Assembly: GCF_014698845.1 (NCBI RefSeq)
Contig: NZ_JACJTV010000002.1
Span: 1 to 64,000, forward strand
Reading direction: 5' to 3'
Length of the DNA: 64,000 bases
Source: Coleofasciculus sp. FACHB-1120
Lineage (GTDB): Bacteria > Cyanobacteriota > Cyanobacteriia > Cyanobacteriales > FACHB-T130
Shown here: piece by piece, positions 9,001 to 18,064 of the stretch
How the letters are laid out: every line of letters starts with the position of its first letter
Numbering within the stretch: the stretch's first letter is position 1
Position numbers and translations under genes: made by a program
Notes under the pieces: model-generated
The model's database searches: none
Told to the model about the DNA's origin: nothing
Seen by the model: only the letters and a program-made list of their open reading frames with translations

Positions 9001-10419
9001 CTAAGCGATGCTGCACTGTTCTAGTTTCCCAGCCATTGCGCTAGCATGACGCCACCATTCATAACCGCCTACCCACCGCCGCGATGGTAGGTGTCCGATG
9101 GGTGCCTTGTCGCTAAATTTCAAACCAGAGTCAGGGATATACGGGTTGTGGGTAGGCCAGCCAACGCGATCGCAAAAACTGCTATATTCTCCCCCAACCT
9201 GTTGCAAAATTTGCTTTTGTACACTGAAGCCAAAGCGCCCCTGGCTGTACTTTACCCATAACTGGTCAATTGTCCATAAATCCTCGCAAGGAAACTTTTG
9301 AATATCGCTGTTGAAGAGATAGCTATTGCTTGACTTGCCGACTACCGAACACATAAGTGCCCAGGTTTCCCCGTCAGCTTCTTTCCATTTCTTTTTGGCG
9401 AGTAAATCTCGCAATTTTTTATAGTCAACTCCGACCTCGGAATTCAAAGTAATACCACCACCCAATCGTTGAAATTGAGTTGAAATCCGGGGTGTAGGAC
9501 TGGGTTTTAAATTCTGTTGTACTGCTTGCAAGGCAGAGGCACCGTCTGGGTAGCGATCTTTAATGTTATTTTCCAGCAGCTTATCTAAAATTTGACCCAG
9601 GCGATCGCTGACCTTTCTGTCCTTGGGCAAAAAATTGCGCCACGCCCACCCGTTATTCACAATGTCATACATATTCAGAGGCGGAACGCCAGTCAGCAAG
9701 TAAATACAAGTGACGCCCAGGCTGTAGAGGTCGCTGGAGGGCAGGGCTTTGCCCCGCGTTTGTTCGGGTGCCATATAATCGGGACTACCGATAATCGTGC
9801 CAGTGTGTAACAAAGCCGTATCTGTAAATAGCTTGGCAATCCCAAAATCGATCAAGATCAACTGACCTTCCCTTTCTCCTACGGAAGAGGAAGTTGAGGG
9901 GGTGCGGCGGATAATATTCGCTGGCTTAATATCTCGGTGAATCACCCGATGTTCGTGGATATATTGCAAAACTGGCAACAAATCCTGTAAAAATCCCCAA
10001 ATCTCCGTTTCATTATAAATGTCCCCTCGCTGCAATTCCTGCGCTAGAGTGTGTCCGGAAATCAACTCCTGCACTAAATACAGCTGCTGTTGCTGTTCAA
10101 AGTGGGCGAATAGGGTGGGGATTTGCGGATGTTTCCCCAGTTCATTGAGGTGTAACGCTTCCTGACGAAATAAGGAAACGACCTTTCTAAAACTGGTTGG
10201 ATCTTCCTGTGAGAAGCAGAGTTGCTTGACGACACAATTGGGTTTGGAGGGAATATGTTCATCCACCGCCAAAAAAGTTCTTCCCATACCGCCTTTGCCA
10301 ATGGGTTTGACTGGGCGATAACGGTCTTTAAGCAATAACGCTTGCCCACAACACAGGCAAAATCTTTGGTCAGAAGGATTTTGGGGTCTTTGACATCCAG
10401 AGCTAACACAGTAGATCAT
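9001..10419 (-). CDS. Ser/Thr protein kinase with N-terminal zinc ribbon and C-terminal GUN4 domain
   Basis: The ~472-residue protein starts with a zinc-ribbon-like C-x4-C-x11-C-x2-C segment (MIYCVSSGCQRPQNP). A complete Hanks-type kinase follows: glycine-rich loop GKGGMGRTFLA, VVKQL lysine, HRDIKPANII catalytic loop, IDFGIAK, GSPDYMAPEQ. The C-terminal ~140 residues are a GUN4 domain (YKKLRDLLAKKKWKEADGET ... DLWTIDQLWVKYSQGRFGFS ... YEWWRHASAMAG), the fold that binds porphyrins and activates Mg-chelatase in free GUN4. Kinase-GUN4 fusions are a known cyanobacterial family, and tetrapyrrole sensing is inferred. The ATG at 10419 is chosen because the family begins with MIYC; an upstream TTG at 10458 would add 13 non-conserved residues. 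No transmembrane helix is visible, so it is probably cytosolic. Confidence 0.9.
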   Translation of the reverse strand: MIYCVSSGCQRPQNPSDQRFCLCCGQALLLKDRYRPVKPIGKGGMGRTFLAVDEHIPSKPNCVVKQLCFSQEDPTSFRKVVSLFRQEALHLNELGKHPQIPTLFAHFEQQQQLYLVQELISGHTLAQELQRGDIYNETEIWGFLQDLLPVLQYIHEHRVIHRDIKPANIIRRTPSTSSSVGEREGQLILIDFGIAKLFTDTALLHTGTIIGSPDYMAPEQTRGKALPSSDLYSLGVTCIYLLTGVPPLNMYDIVNNGWAWRNFLPKDRKVSDRLGQILDKLLENNIKDRYPDGASALQAVQQNLKPSPTPRISTQFQRLGGGITLNSEVGVDYKKLRDLLAKKKWKEADGETWALMCSVVGKSSNSYLFNSDIQKFPCEDLWTIDQLWVKYSQGRFGFSVQKQILQQVGGEYSSFCDRVGWPTHNPYIPDSGLKFSDKAPIGHLPSRRWVGGYEWWRHASAMAGKLEQCSIA

Positions 10420-10607
10420 GGCAGCAGCGATCGCCCTCCCTGTTGATTTCATCTCCAAGATATCCTCAATTGGAGAGATGACCCTAGGGCGTATCTATAT
10501 ATAGTGCTGAATAAACTTGTCAACTGACGGTGTTACCCGTTTCTCAGCACTCTTTCTCAGCACTAAGATGTGCGATCGCGCGACGTAAATATTCGCCGCC
10601 AACCAAA

Positions 10608-10988
10608 TTATTGCTTCTGTGCTTGGTAAATATAGACATTGTCGAAGGCTCCCACCGACTCAAAATGATAAGAAGGCAAGAACGAACTAACCGACAAATC
10701 AGTGCGGTAAATGCTAAAGAAGATAAAATTTTGCCGCTCTGTCGTTTCAGCAATCAGCTTCTTCACTTGCGGGCTTCCTGTCTCGACTAATAAACTGCAT
10801 TGACGCTTCAAAAAATTCTCGAAATTCTCTGGGGCTTTTTCACAAACATTGTCTTTGATGTACACCGTTAGTTGCTGTAAGGCAAATTCTTCGTACTCTT
10901 CCTGAGTGGGATTTGTCAGCGCCATCGCTACGCCCAGTCCAGCTAAGGCGATTCCGGCAATCGTTGTAATAATCTGTAAACCCTTCAT
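10608..10988 (-). CDS. DUF4359-type small secreted/anchored protein
   Basis: This 126-residue protein has an N-terminal signal or anchor helix (residues ~4-24, IITTIAGIALAGLGVAMALT). It continues with NPTQEEYEEFALQQLTVYIK, a pattern I recognise from the DUF4359 family of cyanobacteria. Two cysteines (CEKAP and KRQCSLL) may pair in the periplasm. The C-terminal half is predicted beta-rich (FIFFSIYRTDLSV...). Function is unknown. It lies between the GUN4 kinase and tRNA-His, on the same strand as the kinase but without obvious coupling. Confidence 0.7.
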   Translation of the reverse strand: MKGLQIITTIAGIALAGLGVAMALTNPTQEEYEEFALQQLTVYIKDNVCEKAPENFENFLKRQCSLLVETGSPQVKKLIAETTERQNFIFFSIYRTDLSVSSFLPSYHFESVGAFDNVYIYQAQKQ

Positions 10989-11108
10989 GGGATGTTAAAA
11001 CCATTCTTGTGTAGCCTTTGACTACGGCGATCGCCGTCTGAGTTCCAGGTTAATTGATGAAAGACTGGATCAACTGGCAAACAGAATGCTATATTAAAAA
11101 TCTGAAAT

Positions 11109-11182
11109 GGCGAGCGTAGCCAAGTGGTTAAGGCAGTGGATTGTGATTCCACCACTCGGGGGTTCAAGTCCCCTCGTTCGCC
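11109..11182 (+). tRNA. tRNA-His (GTG anticodon)
   Basis: A full cloverleaf can be drawn. The extra 5' G(-1) at 11109 opposes discriminator C73 at 11182, the identity pair of bacterial tRNA-His. The acceptor stem is GCGAGCG/CGTTCGC (one G-U), then TA at positions 8-9, the D arm GCC...GGTTAAGGC, the anticodon arm GTGGA-TTGTGAT-TCCAC with anticodon GTG, and the T arm GGGGG-TTCAAGT-CCCCT. CCA is not encoded (followed by ctgg). Confidence 0.96.
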
Positions 11183-11255
11183 CTGGCTCTTGTATAGACG
11201 TAAATCATCCGTCTCTCAAAAGTCATGACTTTTGGGTGCGACTACTACAAACAAA

Positions 11256-11307
11256 AACCCCTCACCAGCAGCAGCCACCGAATCCGGCTGTAACTCTGGG
11301 AGGGGTT
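11256..11307 (-). terminator. Rho-independent-like terminator for the DUF1232 gene
   Basis: The arms aacccctc (11256-11263) and gaggggtt (11300-11307) flank a 36-base loop. On the minus strand the stem is followed by tttttgttt, a usable U-tract. It lies 33 bp past the stop of the minus-strand DUF1232 gene and could also stop readthrough from tRNA-His. Confidence 0.6.
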
Positions 11308-11339
11308 ATTAATATTGTTGTGGATGATTGTGGCGCACA

Positions 11340-11657
11340 CTACTTGAGGGAAACAGCCTTTACATCAACTGTGTCTGAATTGGAAGTTGACCCAACACCT
11401 GCAACATCCGCTTCAGAGACCACTTGCTCATCACGAGACTTGAGGCGCTGAGATAGCATTTGGGAAACTTCAGCAACCAGCAGCGTCAAAATCACACCAT
11501 CGTCAATCCATCCGATGATGGGTATGAAATCCGGGGCAATATCAATCGGGCTGAAAAGATAAAGTAATGACCCTAGAATCACCCACCAACGATACTTGGG
11601 ATTACGGATCGAGTTGCGATACCAGTTGTAAATTGATTGGATTGAAAAATTATTCAT
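11340..11657 (-). CDS. YkvA/DUF1232 family small membrane protein
   Basis: This 105-residue protein has the DUF1232 core, WWVILGSLLYLFSPIDIAPD, with the invariant SPIDxxPDFIP motif and the following IGWIDDGVILTLLVAEV helix. Family members are small membrane-associated proteins of unknown biochemical function. The N-terminus is amphipathic (SIYNWYRNSIRNPKYRW). A hydrophilic C-terminal tail (residues ~75-105) is poorly conserved. A terminator-like hairpin follows. ATG 11657 is the natural start. Confidence 0.85.
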   Translation of the reverse strand: MNNFSIQSIYNWYRNSIRNPKYRWWVILGSLLYLFSPIDIAPDFIPIIGWIDDGVILTLLVAEVSQMLSQRLKSRDEQVVSEADVAGVGSTSNSDTVDVKAVSLK

Positions 11658-11871
11658 TATTGAATCCTCTAGCTATTTTTAATATTGACAAATCTACCAG
11701 CATTATGTAGGTGTGGATATCCACCCGAAGTTTGACTAGAAGATTCGACAATAGCGAGAGAACCTCGTACTTTAGTTCAGTCTGAATGACAATGCTTGTC
11801 TAAAATTGGAATGGCTTCAAGTTGTTAAAGAAAATTAAAAGCTTGGGGAGTGTAGGAGGAAACAATCGACC

Positions 11872-12555
11872 GTGACTTTTCCAGAACTGATTGAGAAGGG
11901 TGGGCCTGTAATGTGGCCTCTGCTAGCTTTATCGCTGCTGTCTTTGGGCACTATTTTTGAGCGCTTGTGGTTTTGGGCAAGAATCTTGACCAAAGAAAGA
12001 GAAACTGTAAATCGCGTGCTGGAAGCAGCAACTCGCAACTGGGAAGTTGCCACTGAGATTGCTCACCAATCTAGAAAACAGCCGATAGGGCGTTATCTGT
12101 ATGCTCCCTTACGACTCTCTAATGCCGATCCAGAATTGTTTAGGCTGGCACTGGAGGCAGCCGCAGACGAAGAATTAGCTTCGATGCGCCAAGGCGACAA
12201 AATTTTAGAAGCAGTGATTGCCCTCGGTCCTCTACTAGGATTGTTGGGAACCGTGTTGGGATTGATCAGATCCCTGAGTGGGATTCGCCTCGGCGATCTC
12301 GGAACGTCTTCAACCGCTGGAGTGACTTTAGGGATTAGCGAATCTCTGATCAGTACGGCGGCTGGGCTGATAGTAGCAATTACCAGCCTTGTCTTCTATC
12401 GGCTGTTTCAAGGTTTTTTGTTTAACCAAGTCAAAATTTTCCGTAAAGCGGGAAATGAGCTGGAGTTAATGTACCGGCAGGAATGGCCCAAACTTGGTAT
12501 CGATCGTCATCCGCTGAAGGCGAAAGTAGAAACTTCAGATACGGCTGAATCCTAG
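11872..12555 (+). CDS. exbB: MotA/TolQ/ExbB proton channel family protein
   Basis: This 227-residue inner-membrane channel subunit uses proton motive force to drive an outer-membrane process together with ExbD. It has three hydrophobic helices: residues ~12-35 ([20 protein letters not shown]), ~115-140 ([19 protein letters not shown]) and ~155-180 ([20 protein letters not shown]). The segments match TolQ/ExbB signatures. The GTG at 11872 is taken as start because AGGAGGA lies at 11854-11860. The partner exbD begins 102 bp downstream. No tonB or tolB lies nearby, so the energised receptor is unknown. Confidence 0.9.
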   Translation: MTFPELIEKGGPVMWPLLALSLLSLGTIFERLWFWARILTKERETVNRVLEAATRNWEVATEIAHQSRKQPIGRYLYAPLRLSNADPELFRLALEAAADEELASMRQGDKILEAVIALGPLLGLLGTVLGLIRSLSGIRLGDLGTSSTAGVTLGISESLISTAAGLIVAITSLVFYRLFQGFLFNQVKIFRKAGNELELMYRQEWPKLGIDRHPLKAKVETSDTAES

Positions 12556-12559
12556 AAGC

Positions 12560-12594
12560 CATTCGTGATTGGTCATTCGTCATGGGTTATTAGT
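12560..12594 (+). repeat. Heptameric repeats in the exbB-exbD gap
   Basis: Five 7-base units (cattcgt, gattggt, cattcgt, catgggt, tattagt) follow the exbB stop. Degenerate units appear to continue towards 12640. They separate the two genes of an otherwise normal operon. Confidence 0.65.
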
Positions 12595-12657
12595 CAGGAG
12601 CGAAGAATTAGGGACTAAGGACTCATGACTTTTTAAATTCCCCTGTTGTTTAAACTT

Positions 12658-13323
12658 ATGAAGATTAACTTGGATACTCCGGGTGATGACGCCCGAATTG
12701 AGATTATTCCCCTGATTGATGTCATCTTCTGTATCCTGACGTTCTTTCTGTTGGCAGCTTTGCAACTCACTCGTCAGCAAGCAATCAGTGTGGATTTGCC
12801 CAAAGCTAGTAGCGGCACTCCGCAGATGCGAGAGATGTTGATGGTGAGTTTGGATGATTTTGGTCAAATTTACGTGGAGCAACAGCAGATTAATTCAAAA
12901 GATCAGCTGACTCAATCTTTGCAGAATTACCGCTCGACAAATCCAAATGGATTGATGGTGCTGTATGCTTCTCGGACTGCAAGTTACAACGATGTCATCC
13001 AGGTTTTGGATTTGCTGCGAGATGTGGGAGGCGATCGCGTATCTTTAGCGACTCTACCCGGTTCTGGTGCGGCGGCTGGCTCTAATACGCAGGTTCCTAC
13101 GGCTCCTACTCCCGGTTTAGCTCCCTATTCCGGCAATGCTCCTATCCAACCATATAATCCTTATGCGCCACCCAGTCCATCAGCCAACCCATACAATTTG
13201 GGTCAGCCGCAATTGCCGGTGACTCCAGGACAACCAGAGATTAATCCCACGATTCCCGGTACGATACCCGCAACACCGGCTGTTCCTGCTCCCCAAAGGA
13301 CTGATTCTGCTCCCAAGAGGTAG
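12658..13323 (+). CDS. exbD: ExbD/TolR family protein with long proline-rich tail
   Basis: ExbD/TolR partners the upstream ExbB channel. It has one N-terminal transmembrane helix (EIIPLIDVIFCILTFFLLAA, ~residues 15-37) with the conserved Asp of LIDVIF needed for proton transfer. A periplasmic domain (~residues 45-140) follows. Unlike the usual ~140-residue ExbD, this protein continues for ~75 residues of Pro/Asn/Gln/Ala-rich sequence (e.g. TPGLAPYSGNAPIQPYNPYA) that would lie in the periplasm, similar in composition to the spacer of TonB. The ATG at 12658 is chosen over a TTG at 12646. Function with ExbB is well supported; the role of the tail is unknown. Confidence 0.88.
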   Translation: MKINLDTPGDDARIEIIPLIDVIFCILTFFLLAALQLTRQQAISVDLPKASSGTPQMREMLMVSLDDFGQIYVEQQQINSKDQLTQSLQNYRSTNPNGLMVLYASRTASYNDVIQVLDLLRDVGGDRVSLATLPGSGAAAGSNTQVPTAPTPGLAPYSGNAPIQPYNPYAPPSPSANPYNLGQPQLPVTPGQPEINPTIPGTIPATPAVPAPQRTDSAPKR

Positions 13324-13429
13324 AGATGATTCTGCCAATTTACAGAGGTCGAGGCGCGATTGTTCGTTTAATGTGAGATCGTCAAAAGATTTTTTCACGC
13401 CTCAACTTCTGGATAGGGGGTTTATAAAT

Positions 13430-13825
13430 ATGGATTTAATTGATGTGCTGATTACCTGGTTGGTAACAGCTGCTAGTTTGTTGATTATTAGCAAGTTACC
13501 ACTCGGAGTTGAAATTGATAACCCAGGAATAGGCTATATTTCGGCAGCCGTTTTTGGTGTTTTAAATGCAGCGATTAGCTTTGTATTTTTTACCTTGCCG
13601 AATACATTAACGTTTGGCATCTACGGATTTTTTGCAAAGCTCCTGACTTTGGGTTTATTCTCTTTTACCCTCAATGTCATTGCACTGACATTAGCCGCTA
13701 GATTAATTACTGGTTTTCGTTTGGAAAAAGGGATTTGGAGTGCTGTTATCGGTGCGATCGCTCTCGCCGCTGTCAGCAGCTTTATTACCAGTGTCGTGAT
13801 TGGTCAGCCAACAGCAATTGCGTAA
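13430..13825 (+). CDS. Small four-TM membrane protein (phage holin family 4-like)
   Basis: The ~131-residue hydrophobic protein has four helices: DVLITWLVTAASLLIISKLP, YISAAVFGVLNAAISFVFF, LTFGIYGFFAKLLTLGLFSF and VIGAIALAAVSSFITSVVIG. This is the pattern of the Mycobacterium-type/phage holin superfamily IV, found in many bacteria as chromosomal genes without phage context. ATG 13430 has a GATAGGGGG site upstream. A longer GTG start at 13373 would add a non-conserved polar leader. No lysin or phage genes are nearby, so a lytic role is unlikely. Confidence 0.8.
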   Translation: MDLIDVLITWLVTAASLLIISKLPLGVEIDNPGIGYISAAVFGVLNAAISFVFFTLPNTLTFGIYGFFAKLLTLGLFSFTLNVIALTLAARLITGFRLEKGIWSAVIGAIALAAVSSFITSVVIGQPTAIA

Positions 13826-13880
13826 AGAGTCGATCGAGGTGTAGGCATCAATTAGCGTAAAATAACCTTAAAATAACCTT

Positions 13881-13914
13881 AAAAGCCCGTTTTCTGATAG
13901 AAAACGGGCTTTTT
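13881..13914. terminator. Strong bidirectional intrinsic terminator
   Basis: A perfect 14-bp stem, aaaagcccgttttc (13881-13894) / gaaaacgggctttt (13900-13913), with a 5-base loop and A/T tracts on both sides. It lies between the convergent holin-like gene and lysC and should end both transcripts. Two tandem copies of aaaataacctt precede it. Confidence 0.92.
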
Positions 13915-13989
13915 GCTTGCTCAGTTTTTCGGCTGGAGATCCCTCATCGCTCCCTTGTTCCAGGGAGCGATGAAAAAGTTGCAAGAACT

Positions 13990-15855
13990 TTAAGCGGGAA
14001 CTTGAATTTTTTGGCTACCGGCAAGTCCAAAAGCGGCGTGGATAGCTTGTAAGGCGGTGACGCCCTGATTTTCTGCTACAACGCAGCTGATTTTTATTTC
14101 AGAAGTTGTAATCATCTGAATATTGATTTGGTGTTGGGAGAGCGCTTCAAACATTTGGGCGGCGATACCGGGTTGCCCGACCATACCGGAACCGACGATA
14201 CTTACTTTAGCGATCGCTGTATCCACCAAAACTTCGCCGCAGCCTAAAGATGGTGCGAGTTTTTCGAGTGCTGATTTCGCTTCTGCTGCATCTGCTTGGG
14301 CGACGGTGAAGGCAATATCGCGGGTCGCGATCCCATTCACCACGCGACAGCGTTGGGATTGGATAATCATATCCACGCTGACATTTTTCTCAGCTAAGAG
14401 TCCAAACACTTGAGCTGCCATCCCTGGACGATCGGGGATATGACGAATGGCGAGACGCGCTTGATTGAAATCGAGGGCAACACCCCGCACTGGGGGAGCG
14501 GAGTGCTGAGGATGGAGAACTGAGGACTGAGTAGAAATTCGGCTTTGTTCTGCCAAACTACTTTCGATGATTCTGTTTTGGTGGAGAGGGGAATTGTTCA
14601 CCTCAAAGGTTTGACACAACAGAGCGATCGCGCGATCGCAATCATCCGCATCAATGACGCAACTAACTTTCACCTCCGAGGTGGAAATCATCTGAATATT
14701 GATTCCAGCACTAGAAAGGGTGGCGAACATCTGCGCCGCCACACCCGGACGCCCAATCATTCCCGCACCCGCGATGGAAACTTTGGCAATTTGCCTGTCT
14801 ACCATCACCTCGGCTTCTCCCTGTTCCGGGTTATTTTGGTTGCGGAGGGCGGGCGCGATCGCTGCGGCTACAGCTTCCGCCCGATTGATGACGTTTTTGC
14901 TAACTGTAAATGCAATATCGTTCGTATTGCCTTCGTGAATCGACTGGATAATTAGGTCGATATCTAAGGCTTGATGGGCAATTTCACCAAATAGCCGCGC
15001 CGCCACGCCGGGGCGATCGGGTACCCGCAGCAGCGCTATTTTCGCTTGGTCGGTGTCAAATTCTACCCCATCCACAGGACGGGCAATTTCTAAATCTTGG
15101 AGCGATCGCGGCTTGGGCATTGGAGAAATGACCCTAGTCCCCGGATCGTCCGTCCAGCTAGAACGCACCACCAACTCTACGCCATAATTCCGGGCAATTT
15201 CCACCGCGCGAGGATGCAGCACCTTTGCCCCTAAGCTGGCTAACTCAAGCATCTCATCAGAGGTAATCTCCCCCATCAGCTGGGCTTCTGGCACTAACCG
15301 GGGATCGGTCGTAAAAATTCCTGGCACATCGGTGTAGATTTCGCAACAGCTTGCTCGTAAAGCTGCCGCCAGTGCTACCGCCGAAGTATCGGAACCGCCG
15401 CGTCCCAAGGTGGTAATTTCCAAATCTTCGGTGCTGGTGATGCCTTGGAAACCCGCCACCACAACCACCTTACCAGCGTCTAAGTGACGTTCCACCCGAT
15501 GTGTCTGGATATGCAGAATCCGGGCGCGGGTGTGTTCGGCTTCGGTAACAATTCCGACCTGTGCCCCGGTGAGAGACACCGCTGGCTGTCCCAATTCCTG
15601 CAATGCCATACTCAGCAAGGCGATTGAGACTTGCTCGCCAGTCGAGAGCAGCATATCCATTTCCCGACGAGAGGGATTTGTAGAGATTTGGTTGGCTAAT
15701 TTCACCAATCCATCAGTCGTCTTCCCCATTGCCGAAACTACGACAACCAGCGAGTTGCCCATCTGGGCTGTTTTTAAAACCCGCTGAGCGACTGCCTGAA
15801 TGCGTTCCACCGAACCAACTGAAGTGCCACCGTATTTCTGGACTATTAGTGCCAT
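13990..15855 (-). CDS. lysC: Aspartate kinase with four ACT domains
   Basis: LysC phosphorylates aspartate, the first step towards lysine, threonine and methionine. The kinase domain begins [19 protein letters not shown] (the KYGGTS motif) and includes [21 protein letters not shown] and TDPRLVPEA. The C-terminal half holds two pairs of ACT domains, as in cyanobacterial long forms (~600 aa): [20 protein letters not shown] and [20 protein letters not shown] in the first pair, [20 protein letters not shown] and [20 protein letters not shown] in the second. Feedback control by Lys/Thr is expected. ATG 15855 is the conserved start; a longer frame to 15891 is rejected. The linker between the ACT pairs is encoded by heptameric repeats. 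Confidence 0.95.
   Translation of the reverse strand: MALIVQKYGGTSVGSVERIQAVAQRVLKTAQMGNSLVVVVSAMGKTTDGLVKLANQISTNPSRREMDMLLSTGEQVSIALLSMALQELGQPAVSLTGAQVGIVTEAEHTRARILHIQTHRVERHLDAGKVVVVAGFQGITSTEDLEITTLGRGGSDTSAVALAAALRASCCEIYTDVPGIFTTDPRLVPEAQLMGEITSDEMLELASLGAKVLHPRAVEIARNYGVELVVRSSWTDDPGTRVISPMPKPRSLQDLEIARPVDGVEFDTDQAKIALLRVPDRPGVAARLFGEIAHQALDIDLIIQSIHEGNTNDIAFTVSKNVINRAEAVAAAIAPALRNQNNPEQGEAEVMVDRQIAKVSIAGAGMIGRPGVAAQMFATLSSAGINIQMISTSEVKVSCVIDADDCDRAIALLCQTFEVNNSPLHQNRIIESSLAEQSRISTQSSVLHPQHSAPPVRGVALDFNQARLAIRHIPDRPGMAAQVFGLLAEKNVSVDMIIQSQRCRVVNGIATRDIAFTVAQADAAEAKSALEKLAPSLGCGEVLVDTAIAKVSIVGSGMVGQPGIAAQMFEALSQHQINIQMITTSEIKISCVVAENQGVTALQAIHAAFGLAGSQKIQVPA
14497..14531. repeat. Heptameric repeat inside the lysC coding sequence
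   Basis: Five 7-base units on the + strand (agcggag, tgctgag, gatggag, aactgag, gactgag) are translated on the minus strand as part of [15 protein letters not shown], between the second and third ACT domains. The repeat lies in an interdomain linker, so length changes here may be tolerated, provided the frame is kept. Confidence 0.75.
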
Positions 15856-16188
15856 AATTCTCTCACCAATCCTGCCTAGGGATATACCCACATTGCCTTA
15901 GCCTGTGGCTACACAAACCAAGCCTGCCTAAGCTCGTAACCGCACTAAAGGTGCGACAGGCTGACACGGCAAGGCATTTTATCTTCTTTTAACCTAATTA
16001 AATTATCAGACTTGCCGGGACAAAACCGGCTGACTTTAGGTTGTGTTGATTGATTATCGTCAAACATCTATCGCAGGTAGTGTGGGGATAGAGCGAAGGG
16101 CTTGCGGATTTTCAAGAATGATGCGATCGCTAACTCCTCCCTGACAAAGCTAAGATCCAAACAGCGAATGCCACAGAAAGTCACCATG
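15856..16188. other. Gap between lysC and the Uma2 remnant
   Basis: About 330 bp upstream of lysC. It includes the lysC promoter region and one HIP1 site near 16123. No gene, terminator or riboswitch-like lysine leader was recognised. The segment 16102-16188 is open in the Uma2 frame but has no family resemblance. Confidence 0.4.
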
Positions 16189-16290
16189 CTAGACTACAAC
16201 CCGTTGGATAAACTGCCGTCTAGTGCAGAATTGCCTGACTCTGACGATACCCCTGTGGACAATGAAATACAAACTATCATTCTCAATTAA
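16189..16290 (+). pseudogene. Truncated Uma2-family gene, N-terminal remnant
   Basis: From an ATG at 16189 the frame reads MLDYNPLDKLPSSAELPDSD and DTPVDNEIQTIILN, then stops. This is the characteristic N-terminus of a cyanobacterial Uma2 (DUF820) subfamily that normally continues with an NLIP...ILALIWAERMDWFFG-like region for a total of ~200-250 residues. The rest is missing and the sequence becomes AT-rich just downstream. This points to deletion or replacement at the junction with the HNH gene. Confidence 0.7.
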
Positions 16291-16340
16291 CCAGACACCA
16301 GTTACCATTGATTGTAGTGCATATGTAGTACAATATAATT

Positions 16341-17714
16341 TTGGTGATAATTAAAGTAAATTTAATGTTTACTCGTTTTGAAAAATTGCCCATACGGGTA
16401 TCAGAGTTGAAAACTTGCTTCTACTGTGGAGATTCGCTACCAGCCACAGAAAAAGAACATATTTTTAATTCATCTTGGGGTGGCTCACACAAAACGGGAG
16501 ACTTGATATGTAATGAGTGTAATAATAGCTTTTCAAGACAAATAGACTCAGCTTTTTCTGTTTATGTAGAGGCTGTAATGAATGCTTGGTCATTTAAAGG
16601 GGAACGTCATAAAGATGTACCAAAAATTATCTTAGGAGGAGATTATTTTTTAGATAAAGGAGCGATACTTAAGCTTCAAAAGGCAATCATTGAAGATGAA
16701 CTTCAGCCCGATGGAACGATTGAGAAATATTTCGTTTTTAACTCTAAAAGTCAAGCCAAACGTTGGATAGAAGAAGGCGGTATGGCTAGTTGGCTAGGAA
16801 GATTACCATCAGTAGAGGAACAGAAATATTTCAAGGAATTAATAAAGCAGGCAACTCCAAATGTCTTAGATGCTAAGCCTCAGAAATTTTCTGCTGGGCT
16901 GAATTTTCGGGAACAGTATCGTTCATCTGCTCATACAATTTTCAAGTGCCTAAAATTCTATTTACCAGAGTGGATTTCTAGTGATTTGACTAAACCTGTT
17001 CAACAATTTGCACGATATGACCAAGGTGATTGGAGGTTTTTTGCAGTCAATGTTGAGCAAATTATTTCTATAGCTGAACAGGCGGCAAGCATCTTTAAAT
17101 TAGGTGTTTACCATAACTCAGTAGAGGTTTACTGGTGTTCTCATTTAAAGATGGTCATTGGTGTGCTAACTATCCTTCATCGAGTCAGAAGGACAGTTAT
17201 CATTGCTCAAAACTATTGTGGGCCAGATGCCATATTATATGTTGCTGAAGATACATATGGTTCTAAAAAACCTCCTCAAGCACTGTTTGCTGAATTTGAC
17301 TCAAAGAAATTCTCTCTACCATTATTAGGCGTGCAATATTTTGCATCTCTCCCTAAAATGGAGCAGTTCTTTGATAATGAGCTTAGAGTTCTTATGACAC
17401 GTTATTATCCGATTGACGCTATTACGGCTCGTTTAATTGAAGGAATCAAAGCACTTAACGATAAAACTCCTCGAATCAATGAAACAGCGATTGAAGAGTA
17501 TGTGAACTTGTTTGTGGAATTTATCTCGAATTTAAGCAAAATTTTAGGAGTGCCTATAGATTCAGATAGGGCACGTACCAAGCTTTTTGAATATGGTTTT
17601 TCAAGTTTAGCAAATCAGTATATAGGTAGGGCTTGTACAGATTTGGATGTTACTGATCTGATGGTAAAAGCGCTTGACCATGTTATGAAAGATTGCAACT
17701 TAGATACGCCCTAA
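16341..17714 (+). CDS. HNH-type (CxxC zinc) protein of unknown function
   Basis: The ~450-residue protein has an N-terminal HNH-like zinc motif: CFYCGDSLPATEKEHIFNSS, then GGSHKTGDLICNECNNSFS. That is two CxxC pairs around EHIF and a GG/N block, the layout of the HNH_5-type endonuclease fold. The remaining ~380 residues match no family I recognise. They look soluble, mixed alpha/beta, and contain the pair YWCSHLKMVIG and RVRRTVIIAQNYCG. Base composition is clearly more AT-rich than neighbouring genes and HIP1 sites are absent, which suggests horizontal transfer. The first start is TTG 16341; ATG 16365 is a good alternative. Possible roles: defence nuclease or mobile-element-linked nuclease. 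None is shown. Confidence 0.7.
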   Translation: MVIIKVNLMFTRFEKLPIRVSELKTCFYCGDSLPATEKEHIFNSSWGGSHKTGDLICNECNNSFSRQIDSAFSVYVEAVMNAWSFKGERHKDVPKIILGGDYFLDKGAILKLQKAIIEDELQPDGTIEKYFVFNSKSQAKRWIEEGGMASWLGRLPSVEEQKYFKELIKQATPNVLDAKPQKFSAGLNFREQYRSSAHTIFKCLKFYLPEWISSDLTKPVQQFARYDQGDWRFFAVNVEQIISIAEQAASIFKLGVYHNSVEVYWCSHLKMVIGVLTILHRVRRTVIIAQNYCGPDAILYVAEDTYGSKKPPQALFAEFDSKKFSLPLLGVQYFASLPKMEQFFDNELRVLMTRYYPIDAITARLIEGIKALNDKTPRINETAIEEYVNLFVEFISNLSKILGVPIDSDRARTKLFEYGFSSLANQYIGRACTDLDVTDLMVKALDHVMKDCNLDTP

Positions 17715-18064
17715 GAAAGTGCGATCGCTATTTAGAAATAGTTATCCCAATTTTAGAAAATCGAACGATTCTTTTAGCGCCTACTAGCGATCGCGCTTGT
17801 TTGGTCGTTGTCATTGTTTCCTCTTGGCTCCACAACAACTGGACAGCAATTAATATCGATACGATTAGACATCGTAATTGCAATAGGGAGTGTCAAGAGG
17901 AGCTGCCTTAGGGTGGCAGGACATTTTAGACAGAGCGACAGCTTTTAAAATTCACCAGGCTATTCCCAACTCCCAACTTGTTTTCTTCTTTTGTATGAAT
18001 CATTACCGCCTTCTGACAGACTTGATATGAATGAATACGTACCTAAAATCGAGGACAATTAGCG
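17715..18064. other. Gap after the HNH gene
   Basis: A 350-bp region with two HIP1-type sites but no supported gene. A 72-codon frame at 17693-17911 overlaps the HNH gene and has no family resemblance. No missing Uma2 C-terminus was found here. Confidence 0.4.

Noticed and set aside
13430-13825. Prophage signal from the holin-like gene
   Set aside because: No integrase, lysin, capsid or other phage gene nearby; chromosomal members of this family are common.
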